A stretch of DNA of 64,000 nt, taken from assembly GCF_022539665.2 (NCBI RefSeq), contig NC_081335.1, forward strand, positions 1,736,001 through 1,800,000, read 5' to 3'. Below the pieces are notes generated by a model. The model was not told the DNA's origin and ran no database searches. It saw only the letters and a program-made list of their open reading frames with translations. This document shows positions 37,406 through 51,006 of this stretch, in pieces. This DNA comes from Daphnia carinata (lineage: Eukaryota; Arthropoda; Branchiopoda; Diplostraca; Daphniidae). Numbering within the stretch: position 1 is the stretch's first letter; every line of letters begins with the position of its first letter. The position numbers and the translations under genes were made by a program.

Positions 37406-40400
37406 CGTGCGCATATATAGACCAACCAAGTACAAACTTGAGCAAAAAGGAAATTGTGCAAAGTTTTTTATTTTTTTAGAAAAGAAATAAAAGAAAAAAA
37501 GATCCCCCTCTTTTTTTTTCTTTTATTTCTTCCGAGCTGTTGTTGGTAGCAGCTTGCACTTCATGTTGTTTTTGTTATTTTTTGTTATTGGGTTTTACAC
37601 TGATTTTATTCGCGTCCCCTCTTTTTTTTTTGCGTTCGGTATAAGGGAAACAATCGTTCAACATTCGATTCCCTTTCCTGTTGTCTGTCTGGGGTAATTT
37701 TTTTGTGTGTACATCCGACTTGTATAATGAACGTGTTACCCGGCATGAAAAAAAAAATTGGGAATGTATTATAGCAAGAGGAAAAAAAAAAAAAAGAATT
37801 TAGGCTTTGTGTTAATAGTACAGGGCTATCTCGTGTCAGTTCACTGGCTTTTTTTGGGTGGGGAGGAACTTGCAGTTGGATGACGAATGGCCTCCTGTCG
37901 CTATCCGCATCCAGTCGGCTGCGTTGCACTCGCGCACGGCGCGAGCCTCTATTTATTAGACATTACGTGCCGAGGTCCGCCTGATTTTTCTTTTTTGCTT
38001 TTAGAAGTCCCTCTGATAATGAAACCAGTGTAGGAAAAGTACAAAATAAGGTTGTATTGACGATTGGAAAATATGATGGACGCGACTCAAAATGCGGAAA
38101 AAAAAAAACTAGTCGTTCCTGATAATCATAAACCAACCGCATATCAGAGCCAAACACACAAACTCCTTTTTAAGGAGTAGAAGTATCTTTTTTTTTTTTT
38201 CGTTTTAAGGGGCTCGTTAATCAATAACCAGCTTCTGGTTTGCCCTGTTCGATTGACAAGGTTTTTTGTTTGTTTTTCCGTAGAAAAAGGAAGCGATGTT
38301 TGAAAAAAAAAAAGATTCTTTTTGCTTATTTTCTTGTAAACTCACGGGGACCGTTGCTGCTGCCGCTAATAAGAATGATGCTCTGCCCACGAATGAATCT
38401 CGAATTTCTTTTGTATTTATCAAACGTAGCTACCCGTTGTTTTGTTTTTTTTTTCTCTCTCTCGTGTCTCTTTGTGTGAGTAGACACCGGCCACGCCCTC
38501 TGTAGCGTCCCGTGCAACCCGAAAAAGAAGTTGATGGCCGTGTATGCGATGTCTCATCGACTAGATTTTCGTTTTTTTGTTCCAAGGCGACCGAAAGTTA
38601 CAGATTGTCACGACACTCTGTGTCAACCGAGCTCATGGACAACAGCAAACAAAAGGATAGAAAACCAAAAATAGAGCTAAACATATCACGTTTCCCAAAA
38701 AAAAAAAAAAAAAATTCAACATGTCATAAACGTGTCTTCAATATCCTGTTGGACGTTGTCCCTTTTTCGGTCGTGATCCAAAGTCCCTCGTCGGTAGCAA
38801 AAATAACAAGTCCCTCGGTTTTTGTTATAGGCCTAGTGCTGGAAAAGATAGGTCGGCCTAATCGGGAAAAGGGCTCGTGAAACAAAAGCCATTAGGGGGA
38901 AGCCTATCGCGCAAGATTTTCTTTATCAAAAAATCATACCGAAGTCTAATAATAATAAGAATGCCGCGCCGCCATTAAAAAAAAATATCCCACCCACTGA
39001 GATCAGCAGACCCCGAGAAAATGACACATGTCCCTTTTCTTTTTTGTGTTTGGTTGCCAACAGTCACGCGGGAGAGAATTTCCCGACCAACCCACACACA
39101 CCTAACCGTACCCCCCTCGAGTCGTGTACCCGCCTCTTATTTACAAGTCCTGTGAGACATTCATCAAGACAAAAGACCCGGAGGACGAGCCCTAGAAAAT
39201 AACCCACAGCCGATTAATAATCCACCAGGAGACTTGGGTTTTTATACCAATGCGCTTCAGGGTGTCTCTTGTGTGTGTTTTACACACTGATGACGCATAG
39301 CGCAACGGAATGACAATTTCTTTTTTTTTTTCTTTTTTTGGTTAGGCATTTTTATTTTTTAACACTATCAAATCGCTATTTGATTGGCCTGCGGGATGAT
39401 CGCCCTCTTGTTACCTGTGCTGTGCCATTTGTAATGACGCTAGCACGCTGCGCTATCTAATAGTATGGAAGCAATTAAAAATGGGAGAAGGAAAAATTCA
39501 GGCCGTGACGCGCGGTGCCATCGGACGGCCAATAGAACCTGTTGGATGGGAAGGGGGAAAAAAAAAAATCGGGAAGAAGAAACAAAATAAAGAATGGAAG
39601 AAAAACCTGAAGAGAAGGAAACACATTAGTTTAAGTCATCTTGGCAGCCGCGCGCGCGCGCTTTTTTCTTCGAGAAAGAGGAAGAAAAAAAAATACTCAA
39701 AAGGGAAGATTCTTCTTAAAAAAAAAAAAAAAAACTTAAATGGGAAATGGGAAAAAATGATGCGAAGGAAAAAATAAGAAAAAGAAAATCAGTTCTCTTG
39801 ATGGAATTATCACCGGGGAATGTACAACTTGCAGAGTCAAATTTTTTTTTTTTTTTAGTGGAGGGACAAAGAAGAGCCAAAAAGATAAAGGTCAAAAAGA
39901 TACCGAGAAATGGCGGGGAGAGGCTGAGACCCTCTCCGTTGTAGATGATCATTGCTGATTACCTGTAACTTTGCGCGTTTGACTCTTCTGAAGCGAAGCC
40001 GATGAGAGATAGGGTAGGAGGATTTGCGAATGTTTTTGAAATTGCTGGGATCGTCTGTAGAAAATGACGTAATTGAAAATGAATGCCTTTAGAAAAAGAA
40101 AACAGTGCGTGATTTAATTGGTGGGTTTTTGATTTGTTGTATTCGTGGGCGGATGTTTTTTTTTATCGGTGTGTCCTAACCTGGGCGGCTAGGAAATATT
40201 CCATTCATTCGAGTTTCTAAGTGTATTGCGAGTTTCTTTGTCGCCTTTTTGTTTCTTATTTTTATCGAAATGATGGGTTCGACATTGTCCGCATTCCGTT
40301 TTCGTTTTCGTCCAACTCAACTCTGGAACAGATACGACTGGGAAAACATTCCGCAAACACCTTTGATGCGAGTAATTACTAAAATTCCGATGCAGTACCA

Positions 40401-42070
40401 CCGTAGAAGGACAAACGAGATTTGTCTCGGACGATGACGATTGTGATTCTATCGCCAAAAAGAACGGGGGAAAAAAAAAGAAACGGGTTTCGGTACGCGG
40501 GAAAATTGTTTATAGCCCGTCGTTTTATTGGCCCTGCGAAATTTGTCATTTTCCAAAATAAACAAAAAAAAAAAAAAAGGCCGGAGTTGCCAGCCATCTA
40601 GCGGTGGTTCGGTTCACTATACTCAATTGTGCGCTTGGTAGACGTTAACAAAGTTTCGACAAAAAATTTGTATTCAACTTCATTTACAAATTAGTTAGGC
40701 TTGTTGTGGAAGAAAAAAAAATATTGTGGGCTTTGAATTGATTCGTTAAGTTCCATCCCGCTACATTGATTTCTGTTTGAATGGGAAACTGGAGAATGAA
40801 TTCGGGATTCTGGCAGCTTGCGCTATCTGTTGTCAATGTTTAATACTTCTTTGTTGATTTTCAACCTGCTTTCTGGCGGTATTCAAAGTAAACGTTTGCT
40901 AGTCAAATCACATCTACGAGAGGTCGAGTTCCCTCCAACCCACATAAGAAGTTTGAAAGTTCGCAAAAAAACAAAACAAAGAATAGTGGGAATGTGAAAT
41001 AAGTTGGAAAGCAAACAGTATAACAGAAGCCAAGAATCGTGTCATTGCGTGCGTCGTTTTTTTTTTCTTTTCCGTGTTCCAAAAAAGAAGCCAATTCGTT
41101 TCTGCAGATGCCCACATATTTTAAGCTCATTAAAAGGCGGTGAATTTACGACTCCCTGGCGACGTCCCGCATTGAAAAGTAGCCGTCGTGATGTATTTTC
41201 GTCCGGCCTCCGTTGAGCGCATCCAACGCGTAGGGACTTGCGGATGTTTAGGTTCGATCTTGTATGTACAGCCCATCTTCATCTCCTTCGCAGTTGTGTT
41301 GGCCGCTAGCTGGACTAGTTATAAGTCTCGTCCTTCATCCTCGGCTCTCTGCAAATCCCTGCCCGGCACACGAGTACAAAAAATAAATAAAAGATGTGAG
41401 AAGAAAAAAAAAATCTGGATCTATTTTAACCTGGCAAAGAAATTTAACGCAATAACGATCAAATTTAGGCTTGTTGAAGAATGTGTGTGTGTGCAATTTG
41501 TTATCCGATGCTTGGCCCTTCAACTTAGTTTCGTAAACGATTTCGTTTGGTTGGACGAATGATGTGTCAAGTGGAGAAATTCTTGTGACAAGTCCACGTG
41601 TTTTCGCCCTTTAAAGACGAAACGCAATAAAAAAAATGGAGGACAAGGTCGCGGGGAAACACCGTCATTTAGATATCTTTTTAGCTGGCCTTTTTTATTT
41701 ATTTTTTTTTTCTTTCATGAAGTCCGTCTTTTTTTTTTATTTATTTATTTTTTTTTTATAGCCACCACCTACTGGTTATATAGATATATATACTTGATGA
41801 TTGCCTTACGTAACCGATGCGGTTTGCCAGTTTATGGACCCATCGCACACAGCTATGATAGCGGACCAATAAAAAAAAAAGTGTTGCGCCCAATCGTCTC
41901 CCTACAGTTCTCCATCGAGTTTTTTGTTGTTGTTCTTTTCTAGAGAATTTCCTTTACACAAGTTTGTGAATGGTGTAGGTATACCCGGTTTGACTTGTGA
42001 CGTCATAGGGTCATATAACGAAGATGGTGGGTTAAAAAGAAAATGGGGGAAAAGACCCCGTTCTCGCCGA

Positions 42071-42071
<1 letters not shown>

Positions 42072-42103
<32 letters not shown>
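42072..42103. repeat. Poly(T) homopolymer
   Basis: About 30 consecutive T, among the longest runs in the window. Confidence 0.85.
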
Positions 42104-42106
<3 letters not shown>

Positions 42107-42446
42107 GTGTGTCTACTCTCTCTCTTTCACGACGTGGTAATGGGCCATTGCTGTCATCGTAAACTCGGCGGCGGAACGTGCGCGCTACTGAGGCCTGTAG
42201 ATACCGAGAAACACCGCAAGAGAAGTGCGGAATGGCCGCCCTAGGAGAAAAAAAGAAAAGATAAATAAAATAAAAAGATTTAGAAAACACACACACAAAA
42301 AAAAAGCGACAAACCGCCTACTAACTATTACTATTCTACTACCAACTATAAAACATTTCGTCCCTTCCCATTGAAGAAAAGGGTGGGCAGGGACCGAGGA
42401 TGGTGGTGGAAAGAGTACCAATTAGCCGAGCTGTGTGTTTCTTTTT

Positions 42447-42469
42447 GTGTGTGTGTGTGTGTGTGTGTG
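42447..42469. repeat. (GT)n microsatellite
   Basis: About 11 GT units. Confidence 0.88.
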
Positions 42470-45400
42470 CGTATGCAAGAAAATGACGACTCTATTCTAT
42501 TCGTTCAGAAAGGACGGATATCTTGGCGTGTCATCTTCTTTTGTTTTTGTTTTTTTTTTCAAACATTTTTGTTTTTGTTTTCGGTCCCATCCGTCGGTGT
42601 ATGCAATGTCGTGATTGCTCCGGAGGCGTTCTTCTTTTTTTTTTTTTTTTTTCAAACTCACGAAAGAGACTTTTGGGAAAACCGCAGCGGGAAGTAGGAG
42701 GCGATTGTTTTTGTTTCGGGAAGGGGTTTTCTTTTAAAACACATCAACTGACGTAATAATTTAAGACTAGTGTATTATTCAAACCTTATAATTCTTTTCC
42801 TCTCCGAGTTCCAAGCCACTGATTGAAAAACAAAACGAACAAAAAAAAAAATAGCAACGAAAAGGGAATCCGTTTTTCGTGTTGTTTGGTTTAAGCAGAG
42901 GTCGAGTTACACGAGAGCGCTCAAATCCTCCTGAGACTACACTGTCCATTCCCGACGCCCGATTTGCCTTTTGCGTTTTTTCTTCCACACACAGTCCAGC
43001 CTATTTTTTTTTTTTTTTCCTCTTCTCGACTAGTATCTCGTATTTTTCCAGCAGGGTAAAAGCTTTTTATTTATTTTTTTTTTTTTTTGGAATACGAATG
43101 AGAATTTTCAAAAGAAAAAAAAAATAACGCTTGGAAGGGGAGAAAAACAGCCGACTGGTGGTGTGACGAAGGAAAAGCTGGAACGTCCAGCTCTCACATG
43201 ACACCCCTCCTCCTCCTCCTCTAGAAAGTATATAATATGGTAAAAACGAAAAACATTGTGTGGGTGTTGGCTACGTGTCGGGGGGGACGGAGGAAAAAAA
43301 AAAAGCGGATTTTTCACAGAGCGGATTAGCAAATTCTTCTTGCTGTCGGACCAGTGGCGCATCGAGCACCCAAAAGAAGGGAGGGGAGACCAGTGGCAGC
43401 GATTGATGATGGACCCGAATGAGAAAAAAGAAAGGTCCGCTTTTTCTACATGGGATATAAGAGCCCTCTGTGTGTGCGACGATGAAAAATCGCTCTTGAC
43501 TCTCTTTCTCGTGTACAGTACTTTTTCCTCGTCTTTTCATTTCCCTCTCTCTCTTTTTTTTTTTTTTCCTTTCCGTAGCGTACAGCCCTCCCTTGTTCCA
43601 CGAGAGCCTAGCTAGCCGTTTGTACGTTTCCCACCCTATACTCTTTTTAAACGCCAAAAAGGATGGAACGATTGGGCCAGCCCGGACGTCCAATCCTGCG
43701 AGGACGACTTTGTCTCCGACTGCGTTCAAAATCGAAATCATTCATCATCAGCGTTTCTTGATGTACATTTTTTTTTTCTTTCTTTTTCTTGTACGTCGTT
43801 TATTCAGACACGCATCTTACTTGTATACGTTGGGGAAGGAAAATTTTGGAAACACGCAAAATAGGCTCTCTCTTGCTCCTCATACATATAAGTTCGTAGA
43901 GGACTGCCACCTAACGCCAGATTGATGACACGGACATTTTTTTGGAAATTTCGTTTAGTTTTTTTTTTCTTATTAGTTTTTCAAGAGGTGACGTTCTATG
44001 TGTGTTCACCCATATAGAACAAGAATGGCCTTTGGGTGGGGACAAACAACAAAGCAGAAAACTATGTAAAGGGTACGCAGTACGTTTGTTATTTCTTTTT
44101 TTTTTTTTTTTTTTTTTTTTACATGGAAAAGAGAAAGAATTGAAAAAGATTTATGGCGACGTTGGCCGGTTGGTTATGAATCATTTCGACTGGAATCAAT
44201 ATCTTCAAAAAAATTGTGTATTTAATCTACAACAGGGAAATAATCTCGACGCGAATCAAATACGCCAAGGTTGACGCTTTAAAAAATAATATTTAAAGGG
44301 AAATAACATTTAAAGGGAAAACAAAATGTTTTTGGCTCTTTAACGTGAAACGAAATCCCCAATTTATTTTAATATCCAGGATTTCCCGCCAGCTTTTGAT
44401 CGGATGACCAACTTGATAGGCCCTCTTTTTTTTCTGTGTCTTCCATGTTTAGCTTTTCACATGGAGATGATATCCGACCAAGATGCGACGTGGGGGGGGG
44501 GAGGGGGAGATGGCGATCAAGTGCATCTGTGGTCGCACGCGCGATGTAATAACAACGACGTGAGCCAACTGGCCAAATAGTTCCCCCCTTCTTCTCTTTT
44601 CCACCCAAACTGTGTTTTAATACCAAGCTGACGATAGAGGGCCCTTATACATGTCCGTATTGTATATTAACTTATATATTTAGAGAAGGGCGAGTGTAGG
44701 ACAGGAAACAGCGTCGAGGGGTGGTGTCTAGAAAGAAGAAAAAAAAAAGAGCGTAACTATTTTATTTTTCTTTCTCGGTTTCTTGTTTAGAAAAATATAC
44801 GATAGAGAAATAGAAGAGAGGCCAGAGGATGCGCTGGGTTGGCAGAGCAGGAAAAAATAATAATAATTCGGGACAGCATTTTCTCTTCTTCTCTTTCATC
44901 TCCATAACTCATTATTTTGATATTGATTTATTAAATAGAATACAACAGCAGACTTCGCGTGCCGAGCAGTAGTAGGCGGGCAGGGCTGCACACGCGTGCA
45001 CGTGCAGACTTCCTTTTTTTTTTTTTTTTTTTTTGTTGTTTTTGGCTCAGGCCGTTCTTGTTCCTAAGCGTAACGGATCATTGTCGATCGATTAGTCCCA
45101 CACACGTACATCGTCATTCTAAACCACGACCTTATTCTATATTTGGTTGTTGTCCAGTTCAAAATGCGAGGTTTTTTTTTTTGGGGCGAAAATCTTGTAG
45201 AAATTGAAGAAACATAAATTTACATATTTTATTGCGCAATTTCGGTGCGAGATGAATCGCTTTTGTTCTCATATCACATCAGAATTGAATATTGGTTTAA
45301 CGAAAGTGAAAGTTTTGATTTTGCGTGTTTGCGTCTTTTGACATCCTGCCTCTTTTTAAAAAAACCGAGAAGCTTGGACTCTCTCTTCGGTGAACAGCTT

Positions 45401-48400
45401 TTAGGTTTTGGGTAGTCGTAAAAAATCGTTTTACAACCGAAACGTATTGGGAGAAAAAAAAAAACAGGAGACAAGAGTGAACCGCCGAGTTGGATACAGA
45501 AAAAAAAAACACGACTTGTCAGTTTTACAACGCTGCCTGAACTTCCAAGTTCCTTTTTTTTTTTTTGCGTCTGTTGTTGTAAGAGCCGGATTTTTCATTT
45601 CTTTATAATGGCCGTAAAATGCGCAGAGTTTTCTGTTCGTCCTTTTTGCCTTTTTATTTTTTTTTTTTTGGCCAGTCGCGCCGAAAAAAAATAAGCCCAG
45701 CTTGCAAATCTTTTTTAGAAAATCTTGTTATTCTTTCAGTTCCTTCCCATGTTGAAAGAACACCTGAAGGTCGACATGTTGGCCGTGTTTTCCCATTTTG
45801 AGAAAATTTTTATTTTCCTTCCAAAAAAGTAAATGAAATAGAATTAAATAAAAAAAACGAGTGGGGGAGCCTATGGAGCTTTTCTTTTTCGTGATTCCCG
45901 TTAGGATGGCTGACCTAAAAAATGTTAGTTAGCCGATAGGAATCGTGCAGCAGCTACCACTAGGCCTTCAGTTCACCAGTTCTATCGTACCTGACGACCG
46001 GCATGATTTATTGATTAACAACTTAAAGCAGTTAAATGATAATAGTCTTGGGTGGAGGTAGGTCCATGAATAAAGACAAGAGAAGATACGCACAAAAATT
46101 TCAAAAAAAAAGAGTTTGGATAGCCGCAAGCTTCTGTTTGACGCAACGTGAATCACCGCCATTTATTATTGACACCTCCCACATCCCCCCCCGACAAATA
46201 AAAGTCTATAGTCATTAAATATTTCATTGGAATCTTCCAATCTCCGCCCTTTTTTATTTTTGAACACAAAAGAATTCAGCCAAGCAAATCGTTTGCTTCT
46301 GTTGTTTCACGTCGACCGTGAAAAAGGCGTCAAAATGAAACTTTGAAGAAAAAAAAAAAGAAAGGAGATACACACGTGTACGTTTTTCACACACAAAAAA
46401 AAATAGAAATAAGGAAAAAAAAAAAAAGAGGAAAAGACAGGAAGTGCAACCGCTGCTGAAACGCCTATGCATATTTATCATGTCTTCTAGTTCTGGCTTA
46501 TTTGGCATTGTGTCTCTCTCGTTTTTATTTTCGTTATCTCGGGCTGGCAACAGCACACAACGAACTCCCCAATAATATCATCAACTCGTTGGCGACCGAA
46601 ATAGACGTTAATAAATCATGACGGTATGCAAGAGAGAAGCCAATAATTATAAAGAAGAGGGGGTGTGAAATGATCTTTAGATTCCATTAATAAATATGTC
46701 GTTTGAGTTTTGCGTATAATTACAGCTTTTGAAAATCGAATTTTTAACAAATTAGGCGCGCAATTCAAACGACCTATCTTTTTGGCTCTAGACAAACAAT
46801 GCAATGCCTTTGTCTGACACGAAATAAAACGAGGAGAAGATTGCTGTCGTGTCACAACAAAGCAAGTTACTGTCCATAAAGCCTTAACCACCCCGTTTGG
46901 GTGTGTGTGAGTGTGTGTGTGTGTGTACGTGTGTACGTTGAGAATAACGGCGTCGTAAACTCTGACAGCGGAAAGATCCGTTGAGAGTTTTCTGGTTCCG
47001 ACTAAGTCGGTGTCGACGTCTACGATGGTGTTACCTTAATTGACGACCAACGTGTTGCCCGTATCCTAGTCTATGTATTCGATACGAGCAGCTTGTACTT
47101 AATCTTGTAAAACAAGTACCGTATTCACTTGAGCGCGCTACGTAACTTACGAATGATAATGCCCCATCTTGTTGTCAAACGTTTCGCGTCAACGTCGGCG
47201 TAATTTGGCGCCTCGCAATGTTTATGTTCTTATGGTAAACGTGCGGTTTTTTCCTGTTAGGCCTAGTTCTGTTTTTTTTTTTTTTTTAAACAAAATTTTC
47301 AATTGTAGCGCTTAAATATTTGAACTGAGTGGAGGAAATCTTTTCCATTCATACGATATTTTTCATTATACACCTTGTGGGTTGATGATAATGGCGTCGT
47401 CCGTCCTTTAGACAATGTGTCTTTCATAGCTCAACCCCCTTTGGCACCAACGACCCCTGCTGGCCCATGCTGTCTCTTTTTCTTTTATGCTTTAATTGGA
47501 CGACAACGAGCTGGGCTCTATTTCTTTCTGTTTTTCTTTTTTTTTGTCTCTCTCTTTTTTTGATTTATCTCGCCGGAAAGAAGTAGAAACCTGGAAAAAG
47601 AAATGGTCGGAGACACCAAGGACAGAATGATGCGCGTCGATTGAAAAACGTAAAGCCGTAAATCATTTCCCCCTTTTTCTCTCTCCTTCTCTCGCGTTCT
47701 TGTATATGTGACGCACGCAGTTAGACGTGCTGTTGTCTAGTGTAAAATACCTTCACCTCGGTATTTGTGTTAGATGCTGTTTACGATATGATGATCATCA
47801 TCTGCGAGAAAATGAGAATGCCTCGAAAATAGGGCCCACTCTTTTTTTCTTTTTAGTTAATTTTGTTTTTATTTTTTTGAGCTGACGTTGTACACTTTCA
47901 GGAGCTGATTGCATTCATTTGAAAATTACACGGGGGTGTGTATGCAAACATCAAACGGGTTGGGTTTCCACCATTCTTTTCCCCCCCGTCTTCTTTCAAT
48001 CCACGCCCGTTGGCTATGCGTGCGTGTGTGGTATTCATTTAAGCGTCTGCTCAACGATGACGGACTTAGCCCAGCTGTTTGTGTGTTTCATTTTTTTTTT
48101 TTTTTTTTTTTTTGTACTTTGTTGGGTTTTTTTTTCCGCATATATTATGGAGCTGATGACAGAAATGCGCTACATATAATTGGCTCTACTCCTTTATCCC
48201 CCAAGACTTTTATTTTATTATTAATTTTTAAAGATTGTTATAGCAGGAGAGTGGCATTCCTTTTGCGCAACGGTGTAAGCAAATGAACTCGTCAATTCTT
48301 GGGGTCGTGTTACAGTACCGATATGGAAAAGAAAAGCGTCATTTTGAAACTTGCGCTATACTATTAGAATCTTCTTTTTTTGTGTGTGTACGCCGTCAAA

Positions 48401-50808
48401 TATTCTTAGAAGAGTTCTGCTGCAAGAGCGGCACTTTGTCGCTTTGCTTCTCTCCAATTTCTCTCGTTTCCCTTTGGCAGATGTCGTTTAAGAGACAAAG
48501 TGAACGTCATTTGTGCTATATACATCCCCCCTTGCCTTCGCTATTTATGTCTGTAAGAAAATGTTGGGCCAAGTTAAAAAAAAAAAAGAGAGAGAGACTC
48601 ACTCAGACACAATTTTCTTTAGATATTTATTTTTATTTTATTATTCTATATGAAAAAATGGTTGTACGCTCTCTCTCTCTACCAATAGGAAACGCGTCGC
48701 TTTTTCATCCAGTGAGAGAGACGCAGGCGATTTACCCCCTCCGTCTGGCCCGCTATCCATTTTTTTTTTGTTTGCATCCGATAGATTTAGTCTTATACAC
48801 ACATGCATATAGTAAATGGACTATATCTTTCATGTTAAGACTAGAAATGAAAGAAAAAATGTCTTCATTTTCTTTTCCTTTTTTTTTTTTTTTTTTTTTT
48901 TTTGCAGATCCTCTCAGTTGCGGATAAGACGATTTCCTATTGGAGAAAGAGCGACACGGACCGTATGCGGGTCGTTATCTCTTCGAAGCCGAGGTGAAGA
49001 TCGCGGTAAGTCGAATGATACTTTTTCTTTTCTACATGATTTACCGCGTTCACTTGTATGCATTTAAAATAGCGTCAGTTATTTTTTTGTGAGGTTAGAC
49101 AGGCAGGAAAATGTTATATTTAAAATGTATATGGTTTTTTTTTTTCTTCGAACAGTTGCGCGTCGAATAGACTTCATGGAGGGGGGTCGTAGCGAAGCTA
49201 CTCAGACAACGCAAGAAAATATTATTTCTATTTTTTTTTTTTTTTTTTTTTCAAAAAAAAGCCTGTTGAGTATTAGTCAGTGTCTTTTGCACGCCAGGCC
49301 AATCATTTTCCAGCGCAGCAACAGCAGGACAAAAAGCGTTGAGAGTGGGAGGCCTTCACCCCCTGAACGCGCAACTTCCTCCACCTCACAAATGACTTTA
49401 CGACCAGTTAAAACATTTTTTTTTCTTTCTTTTTCTTATAATAGAAAAAACAAAGAAGGAAAAAAAAAATGCTTAGATTGATGTGCTGACTGGATTTTTT
49501 TTTCTGTGCGTGTGTGTCACTTTTCCCACCCTGTGAAGTGTAACAGGATGGGCGGCGGATTTTGCTACATAAAATGAAGTCATTCATTTTAAAGGAGCTG
49601 CAACACGAGATTGGCTCGCGGATAGGTTAACGGCATTTAATCAGAAAGTGAAATGGAAGCTGAGCGTCCGACGTCGACATCCATCACAGCCATCCTTCTC
49701 TACTACCCCTCCGCTTTCTTCACTCGCTCTTAGTCACTGGCAACAGCAGCGATACAAGTGCAATCACAAGGCCGTAATTTCCTTAGTGAGTTGTTCCCTA
49801 TAAACCACTAACGATCTACATTGGTTGAGTTTTAAAAAGAAACAAAAAAAAAAAAAAAGGATTCTGCTTTTTCTATTGGTTGGCCTCTTTCTTCCTCGTA
49901 TTGTGCCACTTAATTCAGAGTTTGAGCGTTAACTATTTACAACACGCCACGTACTATTCGTGTGGTGTTCGTCAAGAGTAGAGACAACACTCAAGCGGAT
50001 TGAATTCGGAGGTTAGCGCACTCCGGAAATCTCATTTATTAAATGAAACGGGAGTTTTCTTCCCCCAATCCAATCGACTTGTTCTCCCAAGTTCTCATTA
50101 CATACGATTTCTATTTCTCCCCCCTCCTTTTTTTTCTCTTAACTTTTCGCTTGATGGATTGCCTTACAAAAACTCCGGGCAGCAGAAGAAACACTTACGA
50201 ACATTTCGTGTTGAATTTTTTTTTAAAGATTATGAACACGTATAATTAACATTATCGGATCTCCTTTTTTTATTTTTATTTTTATTTTTTTTTTTATGAT
50301 GGCACTTTGGTGCGCAAATGTCGAAGGTTTCGATCAATTTTTTTCCCCCCATACGATGATGGATCGTCAGATGCTCGCCGTTGTACCTCTAGGCCTTTAT
50401 TATTGTAGGCTCTCGTGATAATACCGGACCATCCGAACCGATATCCTCATGAATTTGGCCGTGACCATCGTTTAAAAAAAAAAAGGAAAAAGAAAATCGA
50501 CTTTGAGGGGTGACACTATGCTTGGCATTTCCATCAAAATTCTTTCCAACATTGTTCGGCTCTTTTTTTTTTTTTCCTCCCCTTCTCCTGGAGGTATTAG
50601 TTGTTTTTTTTTTCTATCCGTGTGGAGTATACGTACTCGGCTGTGTTTAAAAGAAAAGTCATGGCCGTCTTGTATTTTTTTTTTTTTTTCCCTTTATCTT
50701 TCTTGTTATCCATTCTTCCTCTTATATATTCCGTTCTTCTTCTTCCAGTTGTGTAGGCTAGCTGCTGTGCAGCAGCAAAAACCCAAACATACTACACGGT
50801 AAGAAAAA

Positions 50809-51006
50809 GAGAGAGAGAGAGAGAGAGAGGTATAAGGAATCCTTTCAGAGAAAAGAAGAGAGAATAAGGCTCTCCGGACACGAGGATTTATGGCGTCCGT
50901 GTCAGGGCGAACAAGAAGTGGACGCGAATGCTGAAATTTATGGCCGGTAGTCCGGACAGTACACACACACACACACCCGGGGTTTTTCTCTCTCTCTCTC
51001 TCTCTC
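50809..51006. repeat. Inverted pair of (GA)n and (TC)n tracts
   Basis: A GA run (50809-50829) and a TC run (50987-51006) are about 157 bp apart in opposite orientation, with an AC run (about 50960-50976) between them. They are complementary and could pair. Confidence 0.75.

Noticed and set aside
37205-37435. Frames with long Glu/Arg runs
   Set aside because: They are translations of the (CTT)n/(GAA)n microsatellite.
48283-48927. 214-codon plus-strand frame
   Set aside because: Poly-Phe and poly-Lys from T/A runs, with no domain recognised.
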